This document shows, piece by piece, positions 1-11,500 of a stretch of 38,368 bases of DNA. A program made the translations under genes and the position numbers. Origin of the DNA: Bacilli bacterium (GTDB taxonomy: Bacteria; Bacillota_I; Bacilli_A; RFN20; CAG-826); assembly GCA_024399115.1 (NCBI GenBank), contig JAKSHZ010000016.1:1-38368 (forward strand), written 5' to 3'. Positions within the stretch are counted from its first letter, which is position 1. Each line of letters starts with the position of its first letter. The notes beneath the pieces were generated by a model, which was given only the letters and a program-made list of their open reading frames with translations, made no database searches and was not told the origin of the DNA.

Positions 1-55
1 ATGCTCAGCAATTAGATAGTGAAGCTCCTGTTGTAACTGTAAACGGTAACGTAAT
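1..55. repeat. Left copy of 55-base terminal direct repeat
   Basis: Bases 1-55 are identical to bases 38314-38368. A gene reads in frame from the right copy into the left copy, so the two ends join. An exact 55-base overlap is what a de Bruijn assembler with k=55 leaves when it closes a circle, so this is more likely an assembly overlap than a biological terminal repeat. The molecule is circular or circularly permuted with 38,313 unique bases. Confidence 0.95.
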
Positions 56-1169
56 GGCTTACGGTACTGACTTTACTTATGATAGGGCAGTAGGCAAAAT
101 AACGTTCACAACAGCTCCTGCTGCTCCTTTGACTGTAGGGCAGGACAATGTATCGGTAACATTTAAAAAAACCGTTACAGGCCACGCTGACCGTATAAAC
201 AAGTGCAATATACTTCAAGTGTTTGATAACAGAGTTTTCTTTAGTGGAAATCAAAATTATCCTAACGCTATATTCCATTGTAGCCTTAATGACCCTACAT
301 ATTGTTCGGACTTAGACTTCTACAATGAAGGGCTTGACCTTGCTGCTGTTACAGGTATGGTGGCAGGAAACAATGCTCTATGGGTATTCAAAGAGCCTTC
401 ACAGGCCAACACAACAGTTTTCTATCACAATCCTACAATAGACTCGGAGTACGGAAAGGTATACCCAAGCTCTCATTCAAGCATTTCAACAGGTTGCATT
501 GGTGCAGCAGTAAACTTTAATGATGATATTTGCTTTTTCTCTGATAGAGGAATGGAAGCAATTAACGGTGACGTTACAACAGAACAAGTTATTGCTCATA
601 GAAGTTCTTTGGTAGATAGTAAACTTCTTTCTGAAGCTAACTATAACAATATGGTGCTTGAAGAATGGGAAGGATATTTGCTTGTTTGTGTTGGAAGTAA
701 GATTTACTTAGCAGACAGCAGAGCTATGTTCGCTAACGAAAATCACAATGAATATGAGTGGTTTTATTGGGAGCTTTCTAAGAACGTTGTAAGCACAAAG
801 GTAAAAGATGGCGTGCTGTACATTTGTTCTACTGATGGAATATATAAACTAACTAACAAGTCAAGCGACAGAGCAATCACTTCTTATTGGACTACTCCTT
901 TAGATGAGTTCAATTATCCTCATTATCAAAAGACAACTAATAAACGTGGTTGTGTTACTGATGTGAACGGTAGCATTACTGTATCTGCCAAGACAGATAA
1001 TAATGATTTTCAAACAATAGGAACTCACTCAAATGCAGCAGGATATGTAGTTAATAGAATAAAGCTAAAGAAATGGAAAGCAATACAGATGAAGTTTAGT
1101 GCTTCAACTCCTTTTGAACTTTACTCAACTACGCTTGAAGCGTATGTTGGTGGATATCTTAAAAGATAG
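1..1169 (+). CDS. Stabilization / beta-propeller-like connector protein, C-terminal part (continues from 37773)
   Basis: This is the rest of the gene that starts at 37773. Bases 1-2 are the second and third positions of a codon whose first base is 38313, and the frame continues to the TAG at 1167-1169. The whole protein is 569 residues. The C-terminal part has repeated beta-strand-like segments with aromatic residues (for example SSISTGCIGAAVNFNDDICF and GVLYICSTDGIYKL), which look like propeller blades. Position after the capsid and connector genes fits a P22 gp10-like packaged-DNA stabilization or tail hub protein. The blade interpretation is my inference; the exact family is not certain. 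The next gene starts 10 bases downstream with an AGGGGGA ribosome binding site. Confidence 0.7.
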   Translation, partial: AQQLDSEAPVVTVNGNVMAYGTDFTYDRAVGKITFTTAPAAPLTVGQDNVSVTFKKTVTGHADRINKCNILQVFDNRVFFSGNQNYPNAIFHCSLNDPTYCSDLDFYNEGLDLAAVTGMVAGNNALWVFKEPSQANTTVFYHNPTIDSEYGKVYPSSHSSISTGCIGAAVNFNDDICFFSDRGMEAINGDVTTEQVIAHRSSLVDSKLLSEANYNNMVLEEWEGYLLVCVGSKIYLADSRAMFANENHNEYEWFYWELSKNVVSTKVKDGVLYICSTDGIYKLTNKSSDRAITSYWTTPLDEFNYPHYQKTTNKRGCVTDVNGSITVSAKTDNNDFQTIGTHSNAAGYVVNRIKLKKWKAIQMKFSASTPFELYSTTLEAYVGGYLKR

Positions 1170-1179
1170 GGGGATATGA

Positions 1180-2514
1180 ATGGCAACTACTTACAACATT
1201 AATTATGATGATGCAAGGTTTCAGCAAGTAGAAGAAGAAAAGCAGGAAGCCCTTGATAACGTCAATAATACTTACAACTCAATGATTAATCAGAGCGACA
1301 AGTATTATCAAGACCAAATTCAAGCAGCTCAAGACTACTCTACTACTCAGCAACAGATACAACAGCAAAATACTGATTTACAAATTGAGCAGATAAATCA
1401 GCAAAAAGACCAAGCGGCTAAAGATTATACAAAGGAGCAAGCGGGCTCTTATGTAGATTGGCAGAAGCAGAGCAATAACTACGGTGCTAAGGCCGAGCAA
1501 ATGGCTGCTCAGGGATTAGCGGGCTCAGGATATAGTGAATCTTCTCAGGTTAGTATGTATAACCAATATCAGAGCAGAATCACTTCGGCAAGGGAAGTTT
1601 ATAACAAAGCTGTTCTAAATTATGATAACTCAATCAAAGAAGCTCAGCTTGCTAACAACAGTAAGCTTGCAGAGATTGCTTATCAGGCTTTACAGACTCA
1701 GTTAGAACTTTCGTTGCAAGGCTTCCAATACAAGAATACATTGTTGCAGGCTCAATTAGAGCAGCAGCAAGCAACAGAAGATAGATACTACTCAAGATGG
1801 CAAGATGTTCTTAACCAAATGAATACTGAAAACGAGTTCAACGAACAGATTCGTCAGTATGAGCAGAACTTTGCAGAGCAGCAAAGACAGTTTAATGAGG
1901 AATATGCCTTCAAAGAGAAAGAGTTTGCTGAACAGAAACGTCAGTACGAGCAAGACTATAACTTCAAGATTAAGCAGTTCAATGAACAGATTCGTCAGTT
2001 TAATGCTGAACAGGATAGGCTTATTAAACAAGACGCTATTAAAAATAAATTGGAAGTTCAAGAGCTTGAACTCAAGAAAAAGCAGATTGATGCGAGCATA
2101 GAACAGACTAAGAAAGAATATGAACTTGCACTCAAGAAGCTTGCTCAAGACCAAGCACAATGGCAGGCAGAATATAACCTCAAAGCTAAAAAAGCTGCTG
2201 CTACTGTTTCTTCTACTTCTACGATTACAAAAGACACAACTTCTAAAGTTACAAAAGACACAAGCACTTCAGGTGGTACTGTTACACTCTCAAACGGTAA
2301 GACAGGATATTCTGATGCTATTTCAGCATACAAATCCGTTGGCGGTACTTCGCCATATAATGCTCAGGGATTACTTGATAACGGACTTGTTAAAAAGGTT
2401 ACTTACAACGGAAAAACTTATTACTACGGTGTAGCTGCTACTACTTCTTCTGTTGGCGTAACTGCCCCTTCTATTATTAACAAAATAGGTTTAGCAGGAT
2501 TACCTCTAAAATAA
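1180..2514 (+). CDS. Aromatic hendecad coiled-coil virion protein (probable internal/ejection or tail protein)
   Basis: A 444-residue protein rich in Gln, Glu, Asn and Tyr. Residues 1-350 are almost entirely predicted coiled coil. Between residues 220 and 274 aromatic residues recur with spacings of 7 and 4 (F220, Y227, F231, F238, Y242, F249, Y256, Y260, F267, F274), an 11-residue (hendecad) pattern with one extra 7-step. A Thr/Ser/Lys linker (about 340-365) leads to a small C-terminal domain with the pattern GKTGYSDAISAYKSVGG. It lies between the connector protein and the giant polyvalent protein, the usual position of ejection or internal core proteins in short-tailed phages. The start has an AGGGGGA site. 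No enzyme motif is seen; a tail-needle role is an alternative. Confidence 0.7.
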   Translation: MATTYNINYDDARFQQVEEEKQEALDNVNNTYNSMINQSDKYYQDQIQAAQDYSTTQQQIQQQNTDLQIEQINQQKDQAAKDYTKEQAGSYVDWQKQSNNYGAKAEQMAAQGLAGSGYSESSQVSMYNQYQSRITSAREVYNKAVLNYDNSIKEAQLANNSKLAEIAYQALQTQLELSLQGFQYKNTLLQAQLEQQQATEDRYYSRWQDVLNQMNTENEFNEQIRQYEQNFAEQQRQFNEEYAFKEKEFAEQKRQYEQDYNFKIKQFNEQIRQFNAEQDRLIKQDAIKNKLEVQELELKKKQIDASIEQTKKEYELALKKLAQDQAQWQAEYNLKAKKAAATVSSTSTITKDTTSKVTKDTSTSGGTVTLSNGKTGYSDAISAYKSVGGTSPYNAQGLLDNGLVKKVTYNGKTYYYGVAATTSSVGVTAPSIINKIGLAGLPLK

Positions 2515-2526
2515 AGGAGTGATTAA

Positions 2527-5500
2527 ATGGCTTCTAATTACAAATCAGCAAAGAAAAAACTTGAAGATATAATGACTACTGACTATCAAGTTAGAGTAAT
2601 TGAAGATGAAAGTGGTAAGAAGGTAGGTAACTATGACGTTATCAAGCCTACTCTCACAAGGAGTGAAACTGCTGAAATTGCTCCTGTAATGAAGCGTGAA
2701 AGATTAGTTGATTATACTAAGGGTAACTTTACAGACCTTGCTCCTGTAAAAAAGAATAGCAATCCATTGAAAACAGCAGCCTTTGACCTTGAGGGCTCAG
2801 GGGAACGTACTTGGCTTCAGACGGGTGCTTTTCGTGATGGTTATGACTTTGGTGATGTTACAAGAACTGTATTTAATACCGCTTCGGGCATTACAAACAA
2901 TGCTAACTATGGCTTTACCAAAGGCATTGAAGGCGTACTTGACTTCGGATTAGACCTTGTTTCAAAAGGTGCTGATGCTGTTGGTGCTAACGGTGTTTCA
3001 AATACAGCAAGAAAAATCATTCAAAAAGATTTATCTTCTTATGTCAGCACTGATATTGGTGGCTCGTCAGGCCTTAAAACTCTTTCTAATTTGCTCAATG
3101 GCTCTTCAATTACACAAGCGGGCATTGATACTAAAGAGCAGGCAAACAAAAGACAGAGCAACTCTGTATTAGGCGACAAATCTAATAGTTTAGTTCAATC
3201 GGCAGGCCAAATAGGCGTTACTTTGGCCGCTCAAGCAGGCGGAGTTCCTTGGTGGCTTACAACAGGAGCTATGTCTTACGGTAACGAAGTGGAGCAAGCC
3301 TACAAATCAGGGGCTACTTCAGGAGAAGCTGCTGTAAGTGGTGCTTTTTCGGCGGCAGGTGAAGTTCTTTCAGAGTTCCTGTCAGGCGGTATGTCTAAGT
3401 TTGGTATCGGCGGCAAATCACTTACCGACGGACTTGTAAAGAACGTTGCAGGAAAGATTGAAGGAAAAATCTTAAATAACCTTGCTAAGTTCGGAATTGA
3501 TGTAGTCGGTGAAGGAGCGGAAGAGGTCGCATCTGAACTCATTTCAAGATTCGGTCAAAAAATCTCTTATGAAGATGAAAAGACTTGGAAAGAGATGTTC
3601 GCAAGCGAAGAAGCTATTGATGCCTATATTGAATCATTTGTCGGTGGTGCTGTCCTTAGTGGCGGAATGAACTCTGTAAGACTTGCAAAGAATACTAAAT
3701 CAGGCAGAGATTATGAAACAGGACTTACTGACAACGAGCAGAAGGTTATTAACAACGAGATAGCTAATAGAACTGCTGAGAAACAGAAAACTAAAGCTGT
3801 TGAAGATAAAATTAATCAGATTATTGCAGAGCGTGAAGGCACTCTCGGTACTCTTACCGAAGAGAAGAAGGCTGAGATTAGAAAAGAAGTTCTTGATAAT
3901 GCTGATACTATTGACTTCTCTACTGCTGAAATTAGCAAGAAAGAACTCAAAGCTATTGAAGAAGAGGTTAACAAAGACTTCAATAGAGGTGACATTAGCA
4001 TTGAATCTATTGAGAATACTCTTTTGGGTGATGTAAACGCTCAAATAAACGATTTAAAAACTAAATTAGAGCAAACTACTCAGGCTGAAGAACGTGCTAA
4101 AATTGAATCCAATATAAGCAAATTACAGGCAGAAAAAAATAATCGTATGATGGAAATGCTTCAAAAGGATAACTTGTTACAGAGAAGTTATCAAGAAGCT
4201 AACCTTCGCAACGAGAAATTTGCTTATGAAGCAAACGATAACGATAGTGAATACAGAAAGAATCTTGCTAAAGACTTTGAAAAAGTAGCAAACAATTCTA
4301 CTAAATCTCACGAGCTTTTTGAAACATTATCCAAAATATCAGAAGATAAAGGAACTCAGTATACTGTTGTAAATAATCAGACACTAAAAGAGTTAGGATA
4401 TAGTGTAGAAGGCAGGGATATTAACGGTTTTGTTACTAAGAACGCTGATGGTACTCAGAAGGTGGTAATTAACGTTGATTCTGCTAAAGCTCTTCAAAAG
4501 ACAGTAGGGCACGAAACTACTCACCTTCTTGAAGGAACTGCTGAATATACAGAACTTCAAGATATGATTAAGCAGTATGCTACTACTAAAGGAGATTATA
4601 ACGCTAAGTTAGAAGAGGTAACTGAACTATACAACGGTATTAAAGATGCTGATATAAATGCAGAAGTTACTTCAGACCTTGTTGGTGATTATCTCTTCAA
4701 TGATACAGACTTCATCAATAGTCTTTCGGTGGAAAAGCCTAATATCTTTAAGAAGATTTATGAAGAAGTTAAACACTTGTACAAGCTTGCAACAGCAGGC
4801 AGCAAAGAAGCAAGAGAGCTTGAAAAAGTAAAGAAGGCTTTTGAGAAGGCTTATAAACAGAACTTGTCACAAGAAATAAGCCAAAACACAAATCAAAGCG
4901 TGGAGCAGAACTCGGAACAGAGCTCAGATGCTGATACTAAGTATTCTCTTGTTTCTGATAAAGATACAATTAGTTTCCTTGAAAATCAGGACTACGTTGT
5001 CACATATAAGGCTATGCAGGTTATTGATGGCAAGCTTTACCCGCCAATGTCTGCCGAATACAAAGAAGAGGTTGAGTATACTGACAAAGACGGAAACAAG
5101 AAAACTAAAACCGTTCGCAAATTGAAACAGGCAAGTGAACTCGGCAAATGGCAGCAATCTGACGAAAACCCTGATGCAATTAAGAAGTTTAACTCAAAAG
5201 GGTACGGTGTTTTTGAGCTGCTTAAAGGAAATGGTAAATCTATTGAAGCAGCGTACAATCCTTACGAACATACTTCAAATATAGTTCTGAATGACCAATT
5301 TGAAGAAGCTTACAATAGACCTAATTTGGTTACGGTTGAATATCACATTCCTGCAAGTGAGCTCACAAGTGGTTACAAAGCACAATATGCAAAAGATGCA
5401 GTAGGTGAGCATAGTTGGAAAGCAGGGCCTGTTGCGAAATATTTAACTGAGCCAAGACAGGTATATCTTACTCGTTGGTCTAAGCCTGTTCGCATATTGC

Positions 5501-8500
5501 CTGACTCAGAGGTTGCAGAGAAATACAAGGAAATTCTTGATGGCACAGATATTTCTGTTCCATTTAACGTTGTTTCTCCTTCTCTTTTGTCTGAGTTGGA
5601 AAAAGTAGGTGTTTCTATTGACTATGATGGCTCACCTATGTATAAAGCAATACAAAAAAGAAAATCTGAAAAAGAATCAAATGTCAAGTATTCTATTTCC
5701 GACAAGAAAGGTGAAATAAGTAATGTCAGAACAGATGAATTTAGAAGATTACAAGAAGAAAGTCAAAGACTTCCTTATGAAGAACAACAACTATACAGAA
5801 GCGGCAGCAAGGAAATTGATGAAAACCTACGAAGCAGACTTTCAAGAGTTCTTGGAGAACGATTGGAAGCCGAGCGTAGCAGCAACAGCTATGAGGCTCG
5901 GATATTAAATGACACAAAAACAGGCAATACGTTTGAGGCGTATGGGAATGTTGACGGTCAAACCTTTAGAGATTGTTTTGAAATAGCAAGAACGTATACT
6001 CAGTACGGAGAATTGGTTGACTTGCACCCTGTTGAAACAACGGAAGATGAAATAGGATATAACGATACATATAACTGCATTTCAAAAGACGGTTTAAGTG
6101 GATATGCGATAACAAAAGACGGTGACTTAATTTCAGTATTTAATGCAAGTAACAAGAGAGGTTGGCTCAGGGCAATATCTCCTGATGTAAAGCAAAAATC
6201 TAAAACATTAGATTGCTATATGTCAGAAAACCAGCCTTTGTCTGAAATATATTCTGCTATTTTTGGCTTCAAAACAGCATCTGTTATGGACTATAACATT
6301 GAATACGACCACGATAATATTGCAAAAAATCATAATTATCCTCAGGTCGCATTTATGGTTAATACAGACGAAGATGTTGAAACAAAGCACTTCAGCAAAG
6401 ACCAATATGATGCTGCATTAGAATATAGAAATTCATTCGTTAATAGTGACGATATTGCACCAATAGGCAACGCTCAGTATTCTCTTACTGATAATAAAGG
6501 CAGAAAACTTTCCAAAGAACAGCAGGAATATTTTAAAAACTCTAAAGTAAGAGATGAAAACGGAAATCTTAAAGTTATGTATCACGGTACAGATGCTATG
6601 GCATTTAGTGAATTTAACGTAGAAAAAGGCGTGTGGCTTTCGGAAGAACAATCCTATGCAGAGGATTATGCTGATTATTGGGATTCTCAGTTGGGCGGCA
6701 AGTGGCTTGATGATGAGGTCTACAACAGCAAAGATACGAGAATGTATGAACTATATGCCGACATTCGCAATCCGTTCAATCTTGGGGAAATCAACGATAC
6801 TCTCTCTGACAGTAAAATTGGAGAATTGGCAGATGCTCTTGGATTTGGTGTAGTTGATAATACAGGAAGTTATAATGACGGTGGAAAAGTTTCACTTGAA
6901 ATTAGAAATCTTGCCAAAAAATATATTGGAGAGCCAACATACCAATTTACAAGGTCAAAAGAATTTATAGACTATGTAAAAGACTTGGGGTATGATGGTT
7001 TTTCAGCGACAGAAGATGGAACAAAAACATACTGTGCATTTAACTCGGCAGACCAAGTGAAACTCGTAAACAACACTACTCCTACTGAGAGCCCTGATAT
7101 ACGCTATTCCGTTTCTAAAACCGATAACAAAGGCAGAGAGCTATCCAAAGAGCAACAGGAATATTTTAAGAACACCGTTGTAAAAGATACAAAGGGTAAC
7201 TTAAAGACGGTATTCCACAGCACAAACAATAAGTTCAACGTTTTTGGAAAAGGTGATATTGGTTATCATTTTGGAAACAAGACTCAGGCAAAAGCAATAG
7301 GCGGAGTCAATCTTAAAGAAGGTTATTTGAATATAACTAATCCTATTAACTTTGATGATGATTTGGGTAGTTGGGATTCAGATTACCGTTTGACCGAAGA
7401 ACTCTATGACAAGGGAATAATCACTTTTGATGAAGGTAAATATGTTTTGTTTACTGAAAGTGGTAAATACAAATCGTCAACAGAAGAAAGCAACAAAAAG
7501 TTAAGAGAGCTTCTTATATCAAAGGGATATGACGGAATTGTATATAGGAACTTTTATGAAAGCGGTGGCGGTAAGTCATATATCGCATTTAACTCTAATC
7601 AGTTTAAAAACGTTGACAACACTACCCCTACCGAAAATCCTGATATACGCTATTCTGTTTCTAAGCGTAACGCTGAGTATGACAACGCTGTAAAGAACAA
7701 TGATATTGAAACTGCTCAGAAGCTCGTTGATGAAGCTGCCAAAGAATCAGGTTATCCAATCAAGGCTTATCACGGTACAGGTAGAGCAGACAGAGTGGGA
7801 AACGTATTCCTTCCTGAACGTGCTACTTCAGGGCCAATGGCTTTCTTTACTGATAATCGTAAAATTGCTGAGAATTATGCAAGGGATAAGCGAGATACTT
7901 CTATTGCTTATGATAGTGATTTTGACACTTATGAAACTCAGTTCAGAATTAAAATAGGTGATAGGGATATACCTTTAATTAAGGCTTGGGGATATCTTCC
8001 TTTTGATGCAAGAAGGAGAATAACTCAAAAAGCAGGGCAAGTTCACGAAAATTGGGACACTTATGATGGCACTCTCGTTGTAGATGAAAATACAAATGAA
8101 GCAGGCGGTGGCTTCCAATGGCAGCTTAAAAGCTCAGGCGGCAACGCTCTTAAAGCCCTAAATGAACAATGGTTGAATAGTGGAACACTTTTCAACGAAG
8201 AAAGCAGATACTTAGATGTTCTTAAAACTATAGGCGTTGACGAAGAGTTTGCTAAGGCAGGCTTAGGAGATATATTCTACAAAGACCCTAATGCTCGTTT
8301 TGAAAAGGTTTATGATACATACTTAGGTATCAATAATCCTTTTGATACTTCTACAATGGACGAGAACTTTATTAACGAGCTTGAACAATGGGCTGACGAA
8401 ACAGATTTAAGCCCTTATGAAAAAGAGAGCTCAGGCGCTGACTTTTGGGATAAGAATGATATTGATGCTTATGACTTTGCTGATAGGCTGAGAAGTGATT

Positions 8501-11500
8501 TAGAAAACGGTACTTTTCACGCTTGGACTTCCATTCCTGATTCTGTTACAGCCTTCCTTAAAGAAAAGGGGTATGATGGAATTAAAGACGTTGGTGGAAA
8601 GAACGGTGGAGAAGGTCATACTGTATGGATTCCATTCTCTTCAGAACAAGTTAAGTCTGCCGACGCTATCACTTATGATGATAACGGTAACGTAATTCCT
8701 TTATCAGAGCGTTTTAATCCTGAAAAGGTTGATATTCGTAATTCTCTTTCAATGCAAGGAAGGGCTTATGGGCGTGAACGTGGAGATATATTCGGTAGTG
8801 ATATTAAGTACAATGACACTAACGTTGCTGCTGAAGAGATTGCCCCTGTAAAAGAAACCGTTAATGAAAACGTTGAAAATACGAATTATGCTCCTGCTCC
8901 TTATGAAGCAGTAAATAGAGAAAACGAAGAAGCGTTTAACGCTTTGACAGATGAAGATGCTCCTGTTGAGAAGGCTATTTACGCTTACGAAGAGAGAGAT
9001 AAGTCAAGAATATCTAATAAGTACGTTAGTGAAATTGTTAATACTGTTGCTAACCCTTTATTCTTAGGAAATAAAGAAAAAAGTCAGCTCAAGAAAATCT
9101 TTAATCAGTATTCAAAAGGCGAGATTGAAACAAGAGAAGATTTAGTAAACGCTTTAAATGATAAGTTTGCCTACTATGATGCTACTCTTGACAATGAACG
9201 CTTGCAGGACTTGAAGAAAGAAATTAGAGGAACTACTATTTACGTTCCTCAGCTTGAACAGGGTGATGTAGTATCAGCTTATGATAAGTTTGGTAATGCA
9301 AGAAAGAAGTATTTTGGTTACTTAAATCTCACTAAGCAGCCTGTTAATAAACGTGGATATCGCAATATGACAGCGGAACAGGTTTATGATGAGTTTGCTG
9401 AGAGTTATCCTGACTTTTTCCCTGATGATATTGTTTCAGCTCAAGATAAACTTGACAGGATATTTGAAGTCCTTCAGACTCCTGCTGTTGAAACATACCA
9501 ACAGAGATTTTTAACTAATGAAGATATAAATACTATTGCCGACTATATGATAGGGCAAAATAGCTACTATCAAGGAATCAATAAAGAGAAGTCTGCCGCC
9601 AAAGATTTAAAAGATTTACAAAAATCTATTAAACGTGGTGAGCTTAACGCTCCAACAGAAGAAATAGCTCCCGTTAAGGAAATTGATAAAAAAGAAGCTG
9701 TTCCTACAAAAGAAAATCCTATTAAGAATAACAATGCAGCTCCTTCAGATGAAACTATTGCAAGAGTATTGTCAGAAGAGCCTAAGACACAGACTCAAAG
9801 AAACAGACGAAAGCTTGCAATTCTTGCTGCTAACATTCTTGATAAGGGGATTGTGTTTGAAAATCTTTCTCTTAAAACTAAAAACAGAGATTTGATGGGC
9901 AAATGGGATTATACACTTACTTCTGAAGCAAGAGCTCAAAATGTTATTGGTAACGGTCACAAGGAGTTTGATGCTACTACTAAGCAGGAATATCAAACAA
10001 GTAAATCACTCAATGATATTCGTGAAGAAGTAGATAACTCAGGTAAAACACAAGAGTTCTATGACTATATGTACCATAAACATAACGTTGATAGAATGAG
10101 CCTTGAAAGCAGGTATGAAAATACTCCTAACAAGGCTGTCTTTGGTGATAGCGTTACTTCTGAGGTTTCTCAAGGAATTGTAGACAGATACGAAGCACAA
10201 AACCCTGAGTTCTTAACTTGGGCTCAAGATGTTTACGATTATGTAAATGCAGATAGGCAGCACTTAGTAGATGCGGGCGTTATTTCTCAAGAAACTGCTG
10301 ACTTATGGCAGGAAATGTACCCTCACTATGTACCAATCAGAAGAGTGGATAGCAAAGGTGTTAATATTGATGTTCCTCTTGACACCCGCAGAACAGGCGT
10401 AAACGCTCCTGTAAAGCGTGCAACGGGTGGCAGTAGTGATATTTTACCTTTGTTTGATACAATGGCTCAGAGAACGTTACAGACGTACAGAGCAGCGGCT
10501 AAGAACTCTTTCGGCGTTGAGCTTATGAACACTCTCGGTAGCGAGATTGAAAGTGCAAAGACAAGCGTTGATGATGTTATCAATAGCGTTGATTCACAAG
10601 AGAGCTTGCTTCAGCAGAATGACGGTTATCCTACATTTACGGTATTTGAGAACGGTGAAAGACATACTTTTGAGATAACTCAAGATATGTATGATGCTCT
10701 TTCTCCTGTAAGTGATAGTTCACTACTGAGCAAAACGTTTGCTGTTCCTAATAAGATTGCAAATCTTCATAGAGGCGTACTTACTGAGTATAATCCTATG
10801 TTTACATTTACCAACTTTGCAAAAGACGTTCAAGACGTACTTATGAACTCTCAACACGCCGCAAAGACTTATGCTAAGTTCGGTGAAGCTTTAGTACAGT
10901 TAGGTAAAAAAGGATATTGGTATAGAGAGTATGTTGCTAATGGTGGAGAACAGAACTCTTACTTTGATAGTCAAGAGAATACGTTTAAAACGGAGGGAAG
11001 CTTCTCCGATAAGCTTCTCAATATGCCACCTTTGAAGCAGATAGCTCAGATGAATGACTTCATTGAAATGATTCCTCGTTTATCTGAATATATCGCAAGT
11101 AGAGAATCGGGCAGAAGCGTAGAGGTATCTATGCTTGATGCAGCAAGAGTAACTACTAATTTCAAAGCAGGTGGTAACTTAACTAAGTTTGCTAACCGTA
11201 ACGGTGCTACATTCCTCAATGCTTCGGTACAAGGTGCTATGCAGCAGGTTAGAAACGTAAGAGAAGCTCAAGCAAACGGTGTGAGAGGTTGGGCTGCTTT
11301 AGCAGCTAAGACAGCGGCCGCAGGGCTTCCCGCTCTCCTTCTTAACGCTATGCTTTGGGAAGATGATGATGATTATGAAGAGCTTTCTGATTATGTAAAG
11401 CAAAACTACTACATTGTTGCTAAAAATGATGATGGTACTTTCGTAAGAATACCTAAAGGTAGAACGCTTGCAGTAATTCAGAATGGTATAGAACAGATGC

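Noticed and set aside
1792..2434. Several long opposite-strand or shifted-frame ORFs over the coiled-coil gene.
   Set aside because: They are Leu/Phe or Lys/Leu-rich by-products of the repetitive Gln/Glu codons, without ribosome binding sites.
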